DNA of 43,575 nucleotides from Saccharothrix sp. NRRL B-16314 (lineage in GTDB: Bacteria > Actinomycetota > Actinomycetes > Mycobacteriales > Pseudonocardiaceae). The notes below the pieces were generated by a model. That model searched no databases and was not told where the DNA came from. It saw nothing but the letters and a program-made list of their open reading frames with translations. The stretch spans positions 1 through 43,575 of the forward strand of contig NZ_JNXC01000048.1 of NCBI RefSeq assembly GCF_000716595.1, given 5' to 3'. Made by a program: the position numbers and the translations under genes. Shown here one piece after another: positions 1-10,345 of the stretch (positions are counted from its first letter, which is position 1; each line of letters starts with the position of its first letter).

Positions 1-1
1 G

Positions 2-88
2 CGCAACGCCCGAGCCCAACCCAAGACCGGGTTCGCCACCGACTCACCCATCCGCACCTGGACCCATTACCCGGCCAAGGCTGCGTGA
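2..88 (+). CDS. Possible 3' end of a truncated unknown CDS
   Basis: From base 2 one frame stays open and ends at TGA 86-88, giving 28 residues that finish ...IRTWTHYPAKAA. The start lies outside the window. I do not recognise the family. The Trp/His/Tyr-rich, basic tail could be the end of a transposase, but that is only an impression. The opposite strand is also open here, so the coding status is uncertain. Confidence 0.2.
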   Translation, partial: RNARAQPKTGFATDSPIRTWTHYPAKAA

Positions 89-230
89 CAAGCCACTAGC
101 TGGAACGCGGCCGTGGCCTGCGCGTAGGCGGCCTCAGGGATCGGCGTGCCACGAGTCGGGTTGATGATCTCGACCGTGCCGCTGGAGGTGTTCGCGACCC
201 GCCGGTCGGGTGAGACGTTGGGAGATCCGC
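89..230. other. Intergenic stretch with a possible gene remnant
   Basis: No intact gene is visible between the left-edge frame and the terminator hairpin at 231-255. On the minus strand one frame with protein-like composition (containing GTVEIINPTRGTPIPEAA) runs to a TAA at 69-67. It has no ATG or GTG start after the upstream stop near 259. It may be a decayed gene end or chance. Confidence 0.3.
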
Positions 231-255
231 TGTCGACGCCCTGATGGCGTCGACA
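231..255 (-). terminator. Hairpin after the aldo/keto reductase
   Basis: A perfect 10-bp inverted repeat (TGTCGACGCC and GGCGTCGACA) with a 5-nt loop starts 4 bp downstream of the reductase stop codon, reading on the minus strand. There is no T-run, as is usual in high-GC actinobacteria. It probably ends the antiporter-reductase transcript. Confidence 0.6.
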
Positions 256-258
256 CGA

Positions 259-1218
259 TCAGCGCCTAGCGTCGTCCAACGCGGCCAGCGCCTCCGGTGG
301 CAGCACCGTGTGAACCGCTTGCCAGGCGGCCTCCAGCTGCCCGGCGTTCGAGATGCCCACGACGGGCAGGACGGCCGACGGGCGCTGCGTCATCCACGCG
401 AGAACCGCCTGTCCCGCGTCCAGACCGCATTCCGCTGCCACCTCGTCCAGCGCGGCCAGCGCGGTCGACTGACGGGTCCGGTCGCCATAGCCGGGGTGCA
501 ACGGTCGGTCGGGGCGGGTGTACGCGCCTTCGAGCAGGACCGAGTGGGCCACTGCGAGCACACCACTGCTCCGCGCTACCTCGATGACACCGTCGTCCAA
601 CAGGACGTGCGGTGCGAGGTCCGCGCCGGCGAGCGGTGTCAGGTAGGTGAAGCGGTTCTGCACGGCCGCGTACCCAGGTCCGTCACCCGCGGCCGTGAGG
701 GCTTCGGCCAGCCGGGACGCCGTCGTGTTGCTGCACGCGATCGCATTCGCGAGGCCGCGATCGATCAGGTCCTGCAGCGCTTCCACCGTTTCCTCCAAGT
801 CCACCGAGTGGTCGTCGACGTGGGCGTAGATGACGTCCACGTGATCGGTGCGGAGGCGGTGGAGGCTGTCCTCGACCTGCGCCTTGATCGCCCGGCCGCT
901 CAGGCCGAGCGCACTGGAAAGGTCGCCGCCGGGGTAGCCGGGCCGGGCGCCGACCTTGGTGGCCAGGATGACCCGATCACGGGTGGACCGGGTGGAGAAC
1001 CAGGCCCCGAGGCAGGTCTCGGACTCGTCGCCGGTGCCGCCGGGGTGCCAGAAGGCGTAGTTGTTCGCGGTGTCGAGGAAGGTGACGCCCAGGTCCGCGG
1101 CCCTGTCGAGCAGGTCGTGGGCTTGTTCGACGGGGGTCCTGGTGCCGAAGTGCATCGTGCCGAGCACCAGCGGTGGGACCGGGGCGCCTGAGAGGGTGAA
1201 CTGCGGAGTGCTCGTCAT
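259..1218 (-). CDS. Aldo/keto reductase
   Basis: This 319-residue protein of the aldo/keto reductase superfamily has the usual family length. The catalytic tetrad is visible: Asp49, Tyr54 (in FLDTANNY), Lys88 (ATKVG) and His133 (YAHVDDH). Such enzymes are cytosolic (beta/alpha)8 barrels that reduce carbonyls with NADPH. The start ATG at 1218 has GGAG five bases upstream. The gene lies 27 bp after the antiporter gene, so the two are probably one transcript, and a strong hairpin follows. It lies beside the chloramphenicol exporter. It could therefore act on a chloramphenicol intermediate or on a shunt aldehyde, for example one released by the CmlP reductase domain. The sequence does not show the substrate, so the link to the pathway is inference from position. 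Confidence 0.88.
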   Translation of the reverse strand: MTSTPQFTLSGAPVPPLVLGTMHFGTRTPVEQAHDLLDRAADLGVTFLDTANNYAFWHPGGTGDESETCLGAWFSTRSTRDRVILATKVGARPGYPGGDLSSALGLSGRAIKAQVEDSLHRLRTDHVDVIYAHVDDHSVDLEETVEALQDLIDRGLANAIACSNTTASRLAEALTAAGDGPGYAAVQNRFTYLTPLAGADLAPHVLLDDGVIEVARSSGVLAVAHSVLLEGAYTRPDRPLHPGYGDRTRQSTALAALDEVAAECGLDAGQAVLAWMTQRPSAVLPVVGISNAGQLEAAWQAVHTVLPPEALAALDDARR

Positions 1219-1245
1219 CGTTGCTCCATCCGGTGTCCACTGGGG

Positions 1246-2499
1246 TCAGCGGGTCGTGGCGGTCAATTCCCTGGCTGCGATCAGGTCGGCTTCCAAGAGC
1301 CGCGGCGGGTAGATCAAGCGCAACAGGGGGCCGGTCATCGCGGTGGTGACCACGGCCATGACGACCATCAACGAGTACAGCCGGGTGTCCAGCAGGCCCG
1401 TTTGCAGTCCCACGCCCAGGATGATCAGCTCTGTCAGGCCGCGGGTGTTCATCAGCACGCCCAAGGCGCCCGCGCGTCGGGAGTCCTGGCCGCACGCCCG
1501 CGCCCCGACGTACGCGCCGACCACCTTGCCGCAGATGGCGACCAGCAGGATCAGCGCGAGCTCGCCGAGTGAAGTCGCGTCCACAGTGGACAGATCGACG
1601 CCGAGGCCCGCCACGGCGAAGTAGACCGGCAGCAGCACCGAGGCCAAGGGGGTCACCCGTTCGACGACTTCCTCGCGCAACGCCTCGGTGGCGGTGCGGG
1701 GGACGATCGCGCCCGCGAGGAACGCGCCGAAGATGAAGTGCAGGCCCAGCCACTCGGTCACGCCACCGGAGACGACGGCCAGCACGACCACCCCGACCAA
1801 CGCGCCCGCGGGCAGCGCCCGGCCGCTGCGCCGCTGTGTCGACGCCAGCGCTCCCAACACCGGCCGCACCACGAACAGCATGACCAGGACGTAGGGCGCC
1901 ACCAGCAGGATCTGCCACGAGCTCTGGCCGCCGGTGAAGGTCAGCACCGCCGCCAGCAGGACCCATGCCACCGCGTCGCCGATGGCCGCGACCGCCAGTG
2001 CCAGACCTCCCACGGCGGTGCGATGCATGCCGCGGTCGGTGAGGATGCGGGCCAGCACCGGGAACGCGGTGATCGACATGGAGGCGCCGAGGAACAGCAC
2101 GAAGGCCACCCGGGAGCCGTTGTCGTGGTGGTCGTCCGCGAGGTGCAGCGCCAGCAGGCAGCCAAGCGCGAACGGCAGGGCGATCGACCCGGTCGCCACC
2201 CCCGCCGTGGTGCCCCGCCTGCTCCGCAGCAGCCGCCGGTCGAGTTCCAAGCCGATGACGAACATGAACACCGCCACGCCGACGTTCGCCAGCGCGGTCA
2301 GGCCCGGCCGGACGTCCGGCGGGAACAGCACTTCCGGGATTGCGCCGCCGAACAACGTGGGGCCGAGCAGGACGCCGGCCACGATCTCGCCGACGACCGG
2401 CGGCTGACCCACCCGCCTCGCCAGCGTGCCGAACAACTGCGCCGCGCTGAGCACCACCGCCAGCGCGAACAGGAACAGGATCGTGTTGAGTGGGGTCAC
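1246..2499 (-). CDS. Kef/CPA2-type cation:proton antiporter
   Basis: A 417-residue, highly hydrophobic membrane protein with about twelve membrane segments. The N-terminal GQPPVVGEIVAGVLLGPTLF is the signature of the monovalent cation:proton antiporter-2 family. The segment AIGDAVAW occupies the position of the ion-binding acidic pair, here with a single Asp. The family exchanges Na+ or K+ for protons across the cytoplasmic membrane. No C-terminal TrkA-N/NAD domain is present. The start is GTG at 2499, with only a weak purine-rich ribosome site. The gene is divergent from cmlF and shares its upstream region, so it could be part of the chloramphenicol self-protection or export set by supporting the proton gradient used by CmlF. 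That role is inference. Confidence 0.88.
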   Translation of the reverse strand: MTPLNTILFLFALAVVLSAAQLFGTLARRVGQPPVVGEIVAGVLLGPTLFGGAIPEVLFPPDVRPGLTALANVGVAVFMFVIGLELDRRLLRSRRGTTAGVATGSIALPFALGCLLALHLADDHHDNGSRVAFVLFLGASMSITAFPVLARILTDRGMHRTAVGGLALAVAAIGDAVAWVLLAAVLTFTGGQSSWQILLVAPYVLVMLFVVRPVLGALASTQRRSGRALPAGALVGVVVLAVVSGGVTEWLGLHFIFGAFLAGAIVPRTATEALREEVVERVTPLASVLLPVYFAVAGLGVDLSTVDATSLGELALILLVAICGKVVGAYVGARACGQDSRRAGALGVLMNTRGLTELIILGVGLQTGLLDTRLYSLMVVMAVVTTAMTGPLLRLIYPPRLLEADLIAARELTATTR

Positions 2500-2576
2500 A
2501 GGGGCTCACTTCCCAAGGTCAGGGATGGGCTGGTCACGCAATTCACCCGGCCGTGCCGTGCGACACCTGGGTGGTG

Positions 2577-2615
2577 GTTGGACATCTCCGAAATCACGTT
2601 GCTACCTTGTTGGGC
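2577..2615 (+). promoter_or_regulatory. Candidate cmlF promoter
   Basis: TTGGAC at 2578-2583 and TACCTT at 2603-2608 form a possible -35/-10 pair with a 19-bp spacer. The predicted start of transcription falls at about 2614-2616, directly on an ATG. The spacer is slightly long, so the call is tentative. The same stretch contains a weak 9-11-9 match (2577-2605) to the StrR operator format. Confidence 0.35.
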
Positions 2616-2645
2616 ATGGCCGGCCCTGAGGCAGCGAGTAGGTAG
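2616..2645 (+). CDS. Putative leader peptide MAGPEAASR upstream of cmlF
   Basis: A nine-codon reading frame runs from ATG 2616 to TAG 2643-2645. It has no Shine-Dalgarno site but starts where the candidate promoter would begin transcription, so it could be translated as a leaderless message. Its stop codon touches the first arm of a perfect 7-bp hairpin (2645-2666). Many chloramphenicol-resistance genes are controlled by short leader peptides on which the drug stalls ribosomes. Chloramphenicol stalls preferentially when Ala, Ser or Thr is the penultimate nascent residue, and this peptide ends Glu-Ala-Ala-Ser-Arg. Function is inferred only from this layout. Confidence 0.3.
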   Translation: MAGPEAASR

Positions 2646-2666
2646 CCACCGAATCTCTCCGGTGGC
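2645..2666 (+). promoter_or_regulatory. Hairpin 1 in the cmlF leader
   Basis: GCCACCG (2645-2651) and CGGTGGC (2660-2666) form a perfect 7-bp stem with an 8-nt loop. It begins at the last base of the stop codon of the short leader frame. A ribosome stalled on the leader would keep this stem open, so it could be an attenuator element. No partner stem that sequesters the cmlF ribosome site was found. Confidence 0.4.
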
Positions 2667-2763
2667 GTTCTCCGCGGTCGCGCCCACCCGGCGCCGACGC
2701 CTTGGGTCGCACTCTGCCGCTGTCGCGGCCTCTCCGTGCGGCTTCGCCACCGTGTGAACTGCC

Positions 2764-2782
2764 ACCCGGACCTGTTCCGGGT
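2764..2782 (+). promoter_or_regulatory. Hairpin 2 in the cmlF leader
   Basis: ACCCGGA (2764-2770) and TCCGGGT (2776-2782) form a perfect 7-bp stem with a 5-nt loop, about 80 nt before the cmlF start. It may be a second element of the long (about 250 nt) cmlF leader. A short perfect repeat in GC-rich DNA can arise by chance. Confidence 0.3.
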
Positions 2783-2865
2783 TCCTGTCGCGCCCGTGAC
2801 GGCCGTAGCGCCGCTTGGGCAGCTTTGTCGCACGCACGTTCTTCAAGCAGTCGTGGAGCCTTTCC

Positions 2866-4071
2866 ATGCCATTCGCCGTATACGTCCTCGCGCTGGCGGT
2901 CTTCGCCCAGGGGATGTCGGAATTCATGCTGTCCGGCCTGGTGCCGGACATCGCCGACGAACTGTCCGTGTCCATCCCCGCCGCGGGATCGCTGACCTCC
3001 GCCTTCGCCATCGGCATGGTCGTCGGCGCACCGGTGGTGGCGATCCTGAGCCTGCGTTGGCCGCGCCGCAACGCGCTGCTGACCTTCCTGGTGATCTTCC
3101 TGGTGATGCACGTCATCGGAGCCCTCACCGACAGCTTCGAGATCCTCATGGTCACCCGCGTGGTGGCCGCGCTGGCCAATGCGGGCTTCCTGGCCGTCGG
3201 CCTGGCCTCCGCTGCCGCCATGGCGGGCCCCAACCTCAAGGGCAAGGCGACGTCGATCCTGCTCAGCGGTGTCACCCTGGCCTGCATCGCGGGTGTGCCC
3301 GCGGGTGCCTTCATCAGTGAGCTGTGGGGCTGGCGCTCGGCGTTCTGGGCCGTGGCCATCCTGTCCGTGCCACCGGTGTTCGCCATCCTGCGCGCGGTCC
3401 CCTCGACCGCTCCGGACCCGGGGGCCCCGAGCGCGCTGAGCGAGCTGCGGGCGCTGCGCAACCCGCGGTTGCTCGTCGTGCTGGTGCTGGGCGCCCTCGT
3501 CAACGGCGCCACCTTCTGCTCGTTCACCTACCTCGCCCTCGTGGTCACCGACGTGGCGCACCTGTCGTCGAGCTGGGTGCCGCTGGCGCTGCTGCTGTTC
3601 GGCCTCGGCTCGTTCGCGGGCGTGAACATCGGTGGTCGGTTCGGCGACAGCAAGCCCCTCCAGCTGTTGGGATTCGGCGCGGTCGCGCTGCTCGCGGGCT
3701 GGTTGCTGTTCGCCTTGACCTCGGGCAACGCGGTCGTGGCCTTCGTGTTCATGTTCATCCAGGGCACGCTCTCGTTCGCGGTCGGTTCGACGCTCATCGG
3801 CCAGGTCTTCTACTTGGCCACCGGCGCCCCGACGCTGGCCGGCGGGTTCGCCACGTCCGCGCTCAACGTCGGCGCGGCGGCCGGGCCGGCCCTGGGCGGC
3901 ATCGCCATCGGCGCAGGGCTCGGCTTCCGCTCGCCGTTGTTGGTGAGCGCCACGATGGTGGCCGTGGCGCTGCTGGTCGGCGGCGTGGCCTTGTTGGCCT
4001 CGCGAAGCAAGGCCGCTGCCGCGACTGCGGAGGAGGGCGCGCCGTCCTCGGAGCAGACCCCTGCGGTCTGA
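2866..4071 (+). CDS. cmlF: Chloramphenicol efflux transporter (MFS)
   Basis: A 401-residue, 12-helix major facilitator protein closely resembling Streptomyces chloramphenicol exporters. The opening MPFAVYVLALAVFAQGMSEF, the TSAFAIGMVVGAP segment and LSGVTLACIAGVPAGAFI in helix 5 (antiporter motif C type) are typical of the Cml exporters. It should expel chloramphenicol in exchange for protons and so provide self-resistance. The ATG at 2866 is preferred because GGAG stands seven bases upstream and because family members start at this MPFA. A TTG 17 codons earlier is possible but has no support. The C-terminus is a short charged, Ala/Glu-rich tail. The gene is convergent with cmlE and divided from it by a strong hairpin. 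The long leader suggests inducible expression. Confidence 0.95.
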   Translation: MPFAVYVLALAVFAQGMSEFMLSGLVPDIADELSVSIPAAGSLTSAFAIGMVVGAPVVAILSLRWPRRNALLTFLVIFLVMHVIGALTDSFEILMVTRVVAALANAGFLAVGLASAAAMAGPNLKGKATSILLSGVTLACIAGVPAGAFISELWGWRSAFWAVAILSVPPVFAILRAVPSTAPDPGAPSALSELRALRNPRLLVVLVLGALVNGATFCSFTYLALVVTDVAHLSSSWVPLALLLFGLGSFAGVNIGGRFGDSKPLQLLGFGAVALLAGWLLFALTSGNAVVAFVFMFIQGTLSFAVGSTLIGQVFYLATGAPTLAGGFATSALNVGAAAGPALGGIAIGAGLGFRSPLLVSATMVAVALLVGGVALLASRSKAAAATAEEGAPSSEQTPAV

Positions 4072-4086
4072 CCGGGTATCGGCGCG

Positions 4087-4119
4087 GGGGCCTGCCGCCG
4101 GGCATCGGCGGCGGGCCCC
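4087..4119. terminator. Bidirectional terminator between cmlF and cmlE
   Basis: The arms at 4087-4099 and 4107-4119 pair over 13 bp with one G-T wobble, around a 7-nt loop. The hairpin fills the 68-bp gap between two convergent genes, so it probably ends both transcripts. Confidence 0.75.
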
Positions 4120-4139
4120 GTCCCGTCCGGTGGGAGCGG

Positions 4140-5378
4140 TCAGCCCGACCAGGACAGCCGGTCGAGGAAGTGGGCGATCAGCGCGACCGACTGCTCCGGG
4201 TTCAGCCGGGGGTCGCAAGTGGAGCGGTAGTCGGGGAACGTGGGGTTGGCCACCTGTGGCGACACGCACTCGGTGACCGGGTCCGGGGTCAGCTCCAGGT
4301 GCAGACCAGCCGGGCGCTGCCCATGCCCGACGAGCACCCGCACGAACGAGGTCACCTCGGCCAGCATGGACTCCACCAGCCGGGTCTTGACCCCGTGCAG
4401 CTTGAGGCCGTTGCCGTGCATCGGGTCGCACAGCCACACCACCGGGGCGCCCTGCCGCGCCACCGCCGACACCACCGGCGGCAGCATCCGATCGACGTCG
4501 TCGGCCCCGTAGCGCAGGATCAGGCTCAGCCTGCCGGGCACTCCGTCCGGGTTGAGCACGCGGGTAAGGGCCACGACGTCGTCCGGTGACGCGGTGGGAC
4601 CGATCTTCACCCCGATCGGGTTGTGCACCCCCGCCGCCAGCGCCACGTGCGCGTCACCGAGCCCGCGGGTGCGCTCGCCGATCCAGCCGAAGTGCGCGGC
4701 GGCGCTGAACGCCCCACGCACGCCGTCGCGGACCAACGACCGCTCGTAAGGCAGGAGCAGCAGCTCGTGCGCGGCGTAGACCCGCTCCTCCAACGGTTTT
4801 CCGCACCACGCGCGGCGCACCTCCCGCAGCACCACTTGCGAGCTGTCATAGGCGGTGCGCAGTCTGCGCGGGTCCGGCACCCGCCGCGCCGGGTCGGGAG
4901 CGGGATCGTTGACGGCGTCACCGCAGTAGCTGGCCATCGTCCGCCCGACCTCCTCGGGGTCCGGCTCGAACGGCGAGGACCTCGGCTTGCCGTACTGCCC
5001 GGCCAGCCGCCCGATCGCGACACCGATCAGGCCGCTGCCCGCGCGGAGCATCGCGGCCAGACCCTGGAGGTGGTCCACCTTGCGCCGCACCAGTTCCGGG
5101 ACCGCCTCGTGGAAGCGCTCGGCGCAGTCCCCGCCTTGCAGCACCAGCCCGGCTCCCTCGGCCACCAGGGTCATACCGCGCGCCAGGTCGACCACCTCGT
5201 CCTCGGTGGTCAGACCGGGCAGGTCGGTCAGCTCCGCCTCCACGAGGTCCAGCGCGTCGCGGTCCGGCCACACCGGTTGCTGACGTGCCGTGCGCTCCGT
5301 CATCGCCGCACGCACCGCGGCGGCCGGGGACTCGCGGATCACCGCCCCACCTCGGCCGAGGCGCTCACCCGCACTCAT
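4140..5378 (-). CDS. cmlE: Class II DAHP synthase, cluster copy
   Basis: A 412-residue plant-type (class II) 3-deoxy-D-arabino-heptulosonate-7-phosphate synthase, which condenses PEP with erythrose-4-phosphate as the first shikimate step. Visible landmarks are LQGGDCAERF with the metal-binding Cys, the RYGADDV segment, DPMHGNG with the metal His, LELTPDPVTEC with the metal Glu, and STCDPRLN with the metal Asp. It is shorter than primary-metabolism enzymes (about 460 residues), as is common in antibiotic clusters, and may lack the aromatic feedback sites. Its ATG (5378) overlaps the cmlC TGA as ATGA, so it is translationally coupled and last in the minus-strand operon. Its role is to boost chorismate supply for p-aminophenylalanine. 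Confidence 0.94.
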   Translation of the reverse strand: MSAGERLGRGGAVIRESPAAAVRAAMTERTARQQPVWPDRDALDLVEAELTDLPGLTTEDEVVDLARGMTLVAEGAGLVLQGGDCAERFHEAVPELVRRKVDHLQGLAAMLRAGSGLIGVAIGRLAGQYGKPRSSPFEPDPEEVGRTMASYCGDAVNDPAPDPARRVPDPRRLRTAYDSSQVVLREVRRAWCGKPLEERVYAAHELLLLPYERSLVRDGVRGAFSAAAHFGWIGERTRGLGDAHVALAAGVHNPIGVKIGPTASPDDVVALTRVLNPDGVPGRLSLILRYGADDVDRMLPPVVSAVARQGAPVVWLCDPMHGNGLKLHGVKTRLVESMLAEVTSFVRVLVGHGQRPAGLHLELTPDPVTECVSPQVANPTFPDYRSTCDPRLNPEQSVALIAHFLDRLSWSG

Positions 5379-5677
5379 CGGACCCCTTCCACCAGTTGGT
5401 CGATGACCAGGTCCTCGACCCGGCACATCTCGCGGATGATCAGTTCGTACAGCGCCACGAGGAAGCCGGGGTCGACCCCGTGCTCGGACCCGTAGCGGGC
5501 GGCGCGCTCCTTGACCAGGTTCACCCGGCCGGGCTGCATCATCGGGACGTCGTTGGCCGATTTGTACTCCGCGATCCGCACGCCGCACTCGATCCGCTTG
5601 CGGATGGTGTCCAGCAGGTCCTGGTCGAGCCGGTCCAACTCTTCCCGCAGTAGTGCGAGGGGGTGGTGTTCCGTCAT
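5375..5677 (-). CDS. cmlC: AroQ-type 4-amino-4-deoxychorismate mutase
   Basis: A 100-residue all-helical AroQ chorismate mutase family protein, carrying the helix-1 LREELDRLDQDLLDTIRKRI, the AEYKS lysine and the QPGR arginine of the active site. In this pathway it should rearrange 4-amino-4-deoxychorismate to 4-amino-4-deoxyprephenate. Two ATGs are in frame. The one at 5683 overlaps the cmlD stop as ATGA, but GGAGG then lies one base away. The ATG at 5677 has the same GGAGG at seven bases and is preferred. The 3' end overlaps the cmlE start by four bases. Specificity for the amino substrate is inferred from the neighbouring cmlB and cmlD. Confidence 0.92.
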   Translation of the reverse strand: MTEHHPLALLREELDRLDQDLLDTIRKRIECGVRIAEYKSANDVPMMQPGRVNLVKERAARYGSEHGVDPGFLVALYELIIREMCRVEDLVIDQLVEGVR

Positions 5678-5679
5678 CG

Positions 5680-8699
<3,020 letters not shown>

Positions 8700-10289
8700 C
8701 TAACGGGTCAACGTCTTGCGCATGTGCAGGCGTTCGGCGACGTTCCCCTGGCTCGCCACGTACTTGACCAGCAGGTCGCTGTCGACGATGGCCGGGTGGC
8801 TCTCGTCGTAGTCGATGGCCATCACGATGCCCATCCACGGCTCCAGACCCATCGCGTACACGTAGACCTCGTCCGGTCGGAGCGTGTCGACGATGGCTTT
8901 GGCCTGTTCGAAGTCCGAGCCGTTGAGCCTGCGGCTCTGGTCTTCCCGGCGGGACAGCGGCTCGGGGTAGAGCGGCCCGTAGATCCAGCTCGCGGCGGCC
9001 CCGGTGCTCTCCATGCCGATGAACACCGTGTCGATCGGACCGGTGATGTCGACGACCTTGGCGTAGGTGGACGGGGAGATGTTGGTGGAGTCGGCGGCGA
9101 ACAGCACCTGGCGCTCGCCGAGCCGCAGCAGCCATCCGGTCTTGCTGCGGATGCGCAAGTCGCCGTGCTCGCCGAGGAACGGCACGGCCACCGCGACCGC
9201 GGTGCCGCAAGCGCGTTCCTCCAGGTCGTCGACCTCGACCACGTCGGTGAAGCCGAGCCTGCGGAGAATGCCCGCCAGTCCGGGGTCGACCAGGCTGGCG
9301 TTGGTCGAGCGGGGGACCAGCACGGTCCCGACCCGGTGGCGGATGCGCAGCAGCGTCTCGAACAGCATGTGGTCCTGGTGGTTGTGCGTGATCAGCACGT
9401 GGTCGATGCGGTCGGGGAGGTCGGCGAAGGTGAACCGCCCCTCCGTGGCGCCGGCATAGCCGGTGTAGCTGAGCACCGGGTCGACCAGGAACGTGGTGCC
9501 TTCGTGCCTGACGAACACGCAGGCGTGTCCGGCGTAGTCCAGCACGTCGGGCAGTGCTGACTCGTCGCGCGCCACCGGATCCGGCGTCTGCTCGAAGTAC
9601 CGGGCGAACCGCTCGGCCCGCTCGCCGACGAGGCCCAGGTCGGCGGTGAGCCGGCTCAGCCCTTCCTCGTCGAGGCCGCCGCGGAAGACGGTGTCCAGCA
9701 GCGGGGAGTTCAGCGGAACGTCCACCAGCAGTTGGTCGGGGGTGTACTCGAGCATCGGGGTGGTGAGCGCGAACTCCCGCGCGTCACCGACGACGGGGGA
9801 GAAGCGCACCTGCTGCAGGCTCTCGTCGTAGAACTCGGAGGCGTACATCAGCGGTTCGATGAACCTGTAGTCGGGGGAGTGGTTGTCCCGGCCGTAGAAC
9901 ACTTCGACCCGGCCCGACAGCGCCTCGGGCAGCTCCTGGTAGACCGGGTCGAGGCACCCGCCGGTGTAGCGGGGGAGGATGTCCTCCTCCAGGCGCTGGA
10001 TCGCATCGAACAGTTCGCCGAGCAGCGCGCGCTGAGGGGCGCTCTCGCGGTACCAGGCGGCGATGGCGTCGTAGTGCTCGTGGGCGTGCACCCACGGCCC
10101 ACCGTGCATGCGGGGCTGCCGCACTGCCGTGGCGTGCACCTCCGGTGAGTCCAGGTAGGACTCCATGATGGAGGTGAAGCGGTTGCGGGAGAAGCGCGCC
10201 AGCGTTTGCGGCGGCAGCAGGTACGACCAGCCGTACCAGCCCGCGATCACCGGTTCGACCGCTATGTCCTGTCGCAACGAGTAAGGCAT
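8700..10289 (-). CDS. cmlA: Diiron beta-hydroxylase of CmlP-bound p-aminophenylalanine
   Basis: A 529-residue protein in which an N-terminal domain of about 240 residues, with no motif I recognise, precedes a metallo-beta-lactamase fold. The metal motif THNHQDH spans 301-307 (His302, His304, Asp306, His307), and Glu374 and Asp400 stand where further ligands of the published CmlA diiron site are expected, three residues earlier in numbering. CmlA hydroxylates the beta-carbon of L-p-aminophenylalanine while it is bound to the CmlP carrier domain, using O2 and two electrons. It starts at ATG 10289, 56 bp after the end of cmlP. The length and order match the Streptomyces venezuelae gene. Confidence 0.96.
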   Translation of the reverse strand: MPYSLRQDIAVEPVIAGWYGWSYLLPPQTLARFSRNRFTSIMESYLDSPEVHATAVRQPRMHGGPWVHAHEHYDAIAAWYRESAPQRALLGELFDAIQRLEEDILPRYTGGCLDPVYQELPEALSGRVEVFYGRDNHSPDYRFIEPLMYASEFYDESLQQVRFSPVVGDAREFALTTPMLEYTPDQLLVDVPLNSPLLDTVFRGGLDEEGLSRLTADLGLVGERAERFARYFEQTPDPVARDESALPDVLDYAGHACVFVRHEGTTFLVDPVLSYTGYAGATEGRFTFADLPDRIDHVLITHNHQDHMLFETLLRIRHRVGTVLVPRSTNASLVDPGLAGILRRLGFTDVVEVDDLEERACGTAVAVAVPFLGEHGDLRIRSKTGWLLRLGERQVLFAADSTNISPSTYAKVVDITGPIDTVFIGMESTGAAASWIYGPLYPEPLSRREDQSRRLNGSDFEQAKAIVDTLRPDEVYVYAMGLEPWMGIVMAIDYDESHPAIVDSDLLVKYVASQGNVAERLHMRKTLTR

Positions 10290-10345
10290 GTCGGGACCGG
10301 CTCCATTCCTCTGGGCTCGGGTCGGGCAGGGTGGGGGAGGTGCGG

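Noticed and set aside
2577..2605. Second StrR-type site ahead of cmlF
   Set aside because: The spacing is 9-11-9 but only about 10 of 18 positions match and the two arms do not mirror each other, so it is near chance for a region of this length.
2815..2865. TTG start extending cmlF by 17 residues
   Set aside because: No ribosome site at the TTG. ATG 2866 has GGAG at seven bases and matches the MPFA start of known chloramphenicol exporters.
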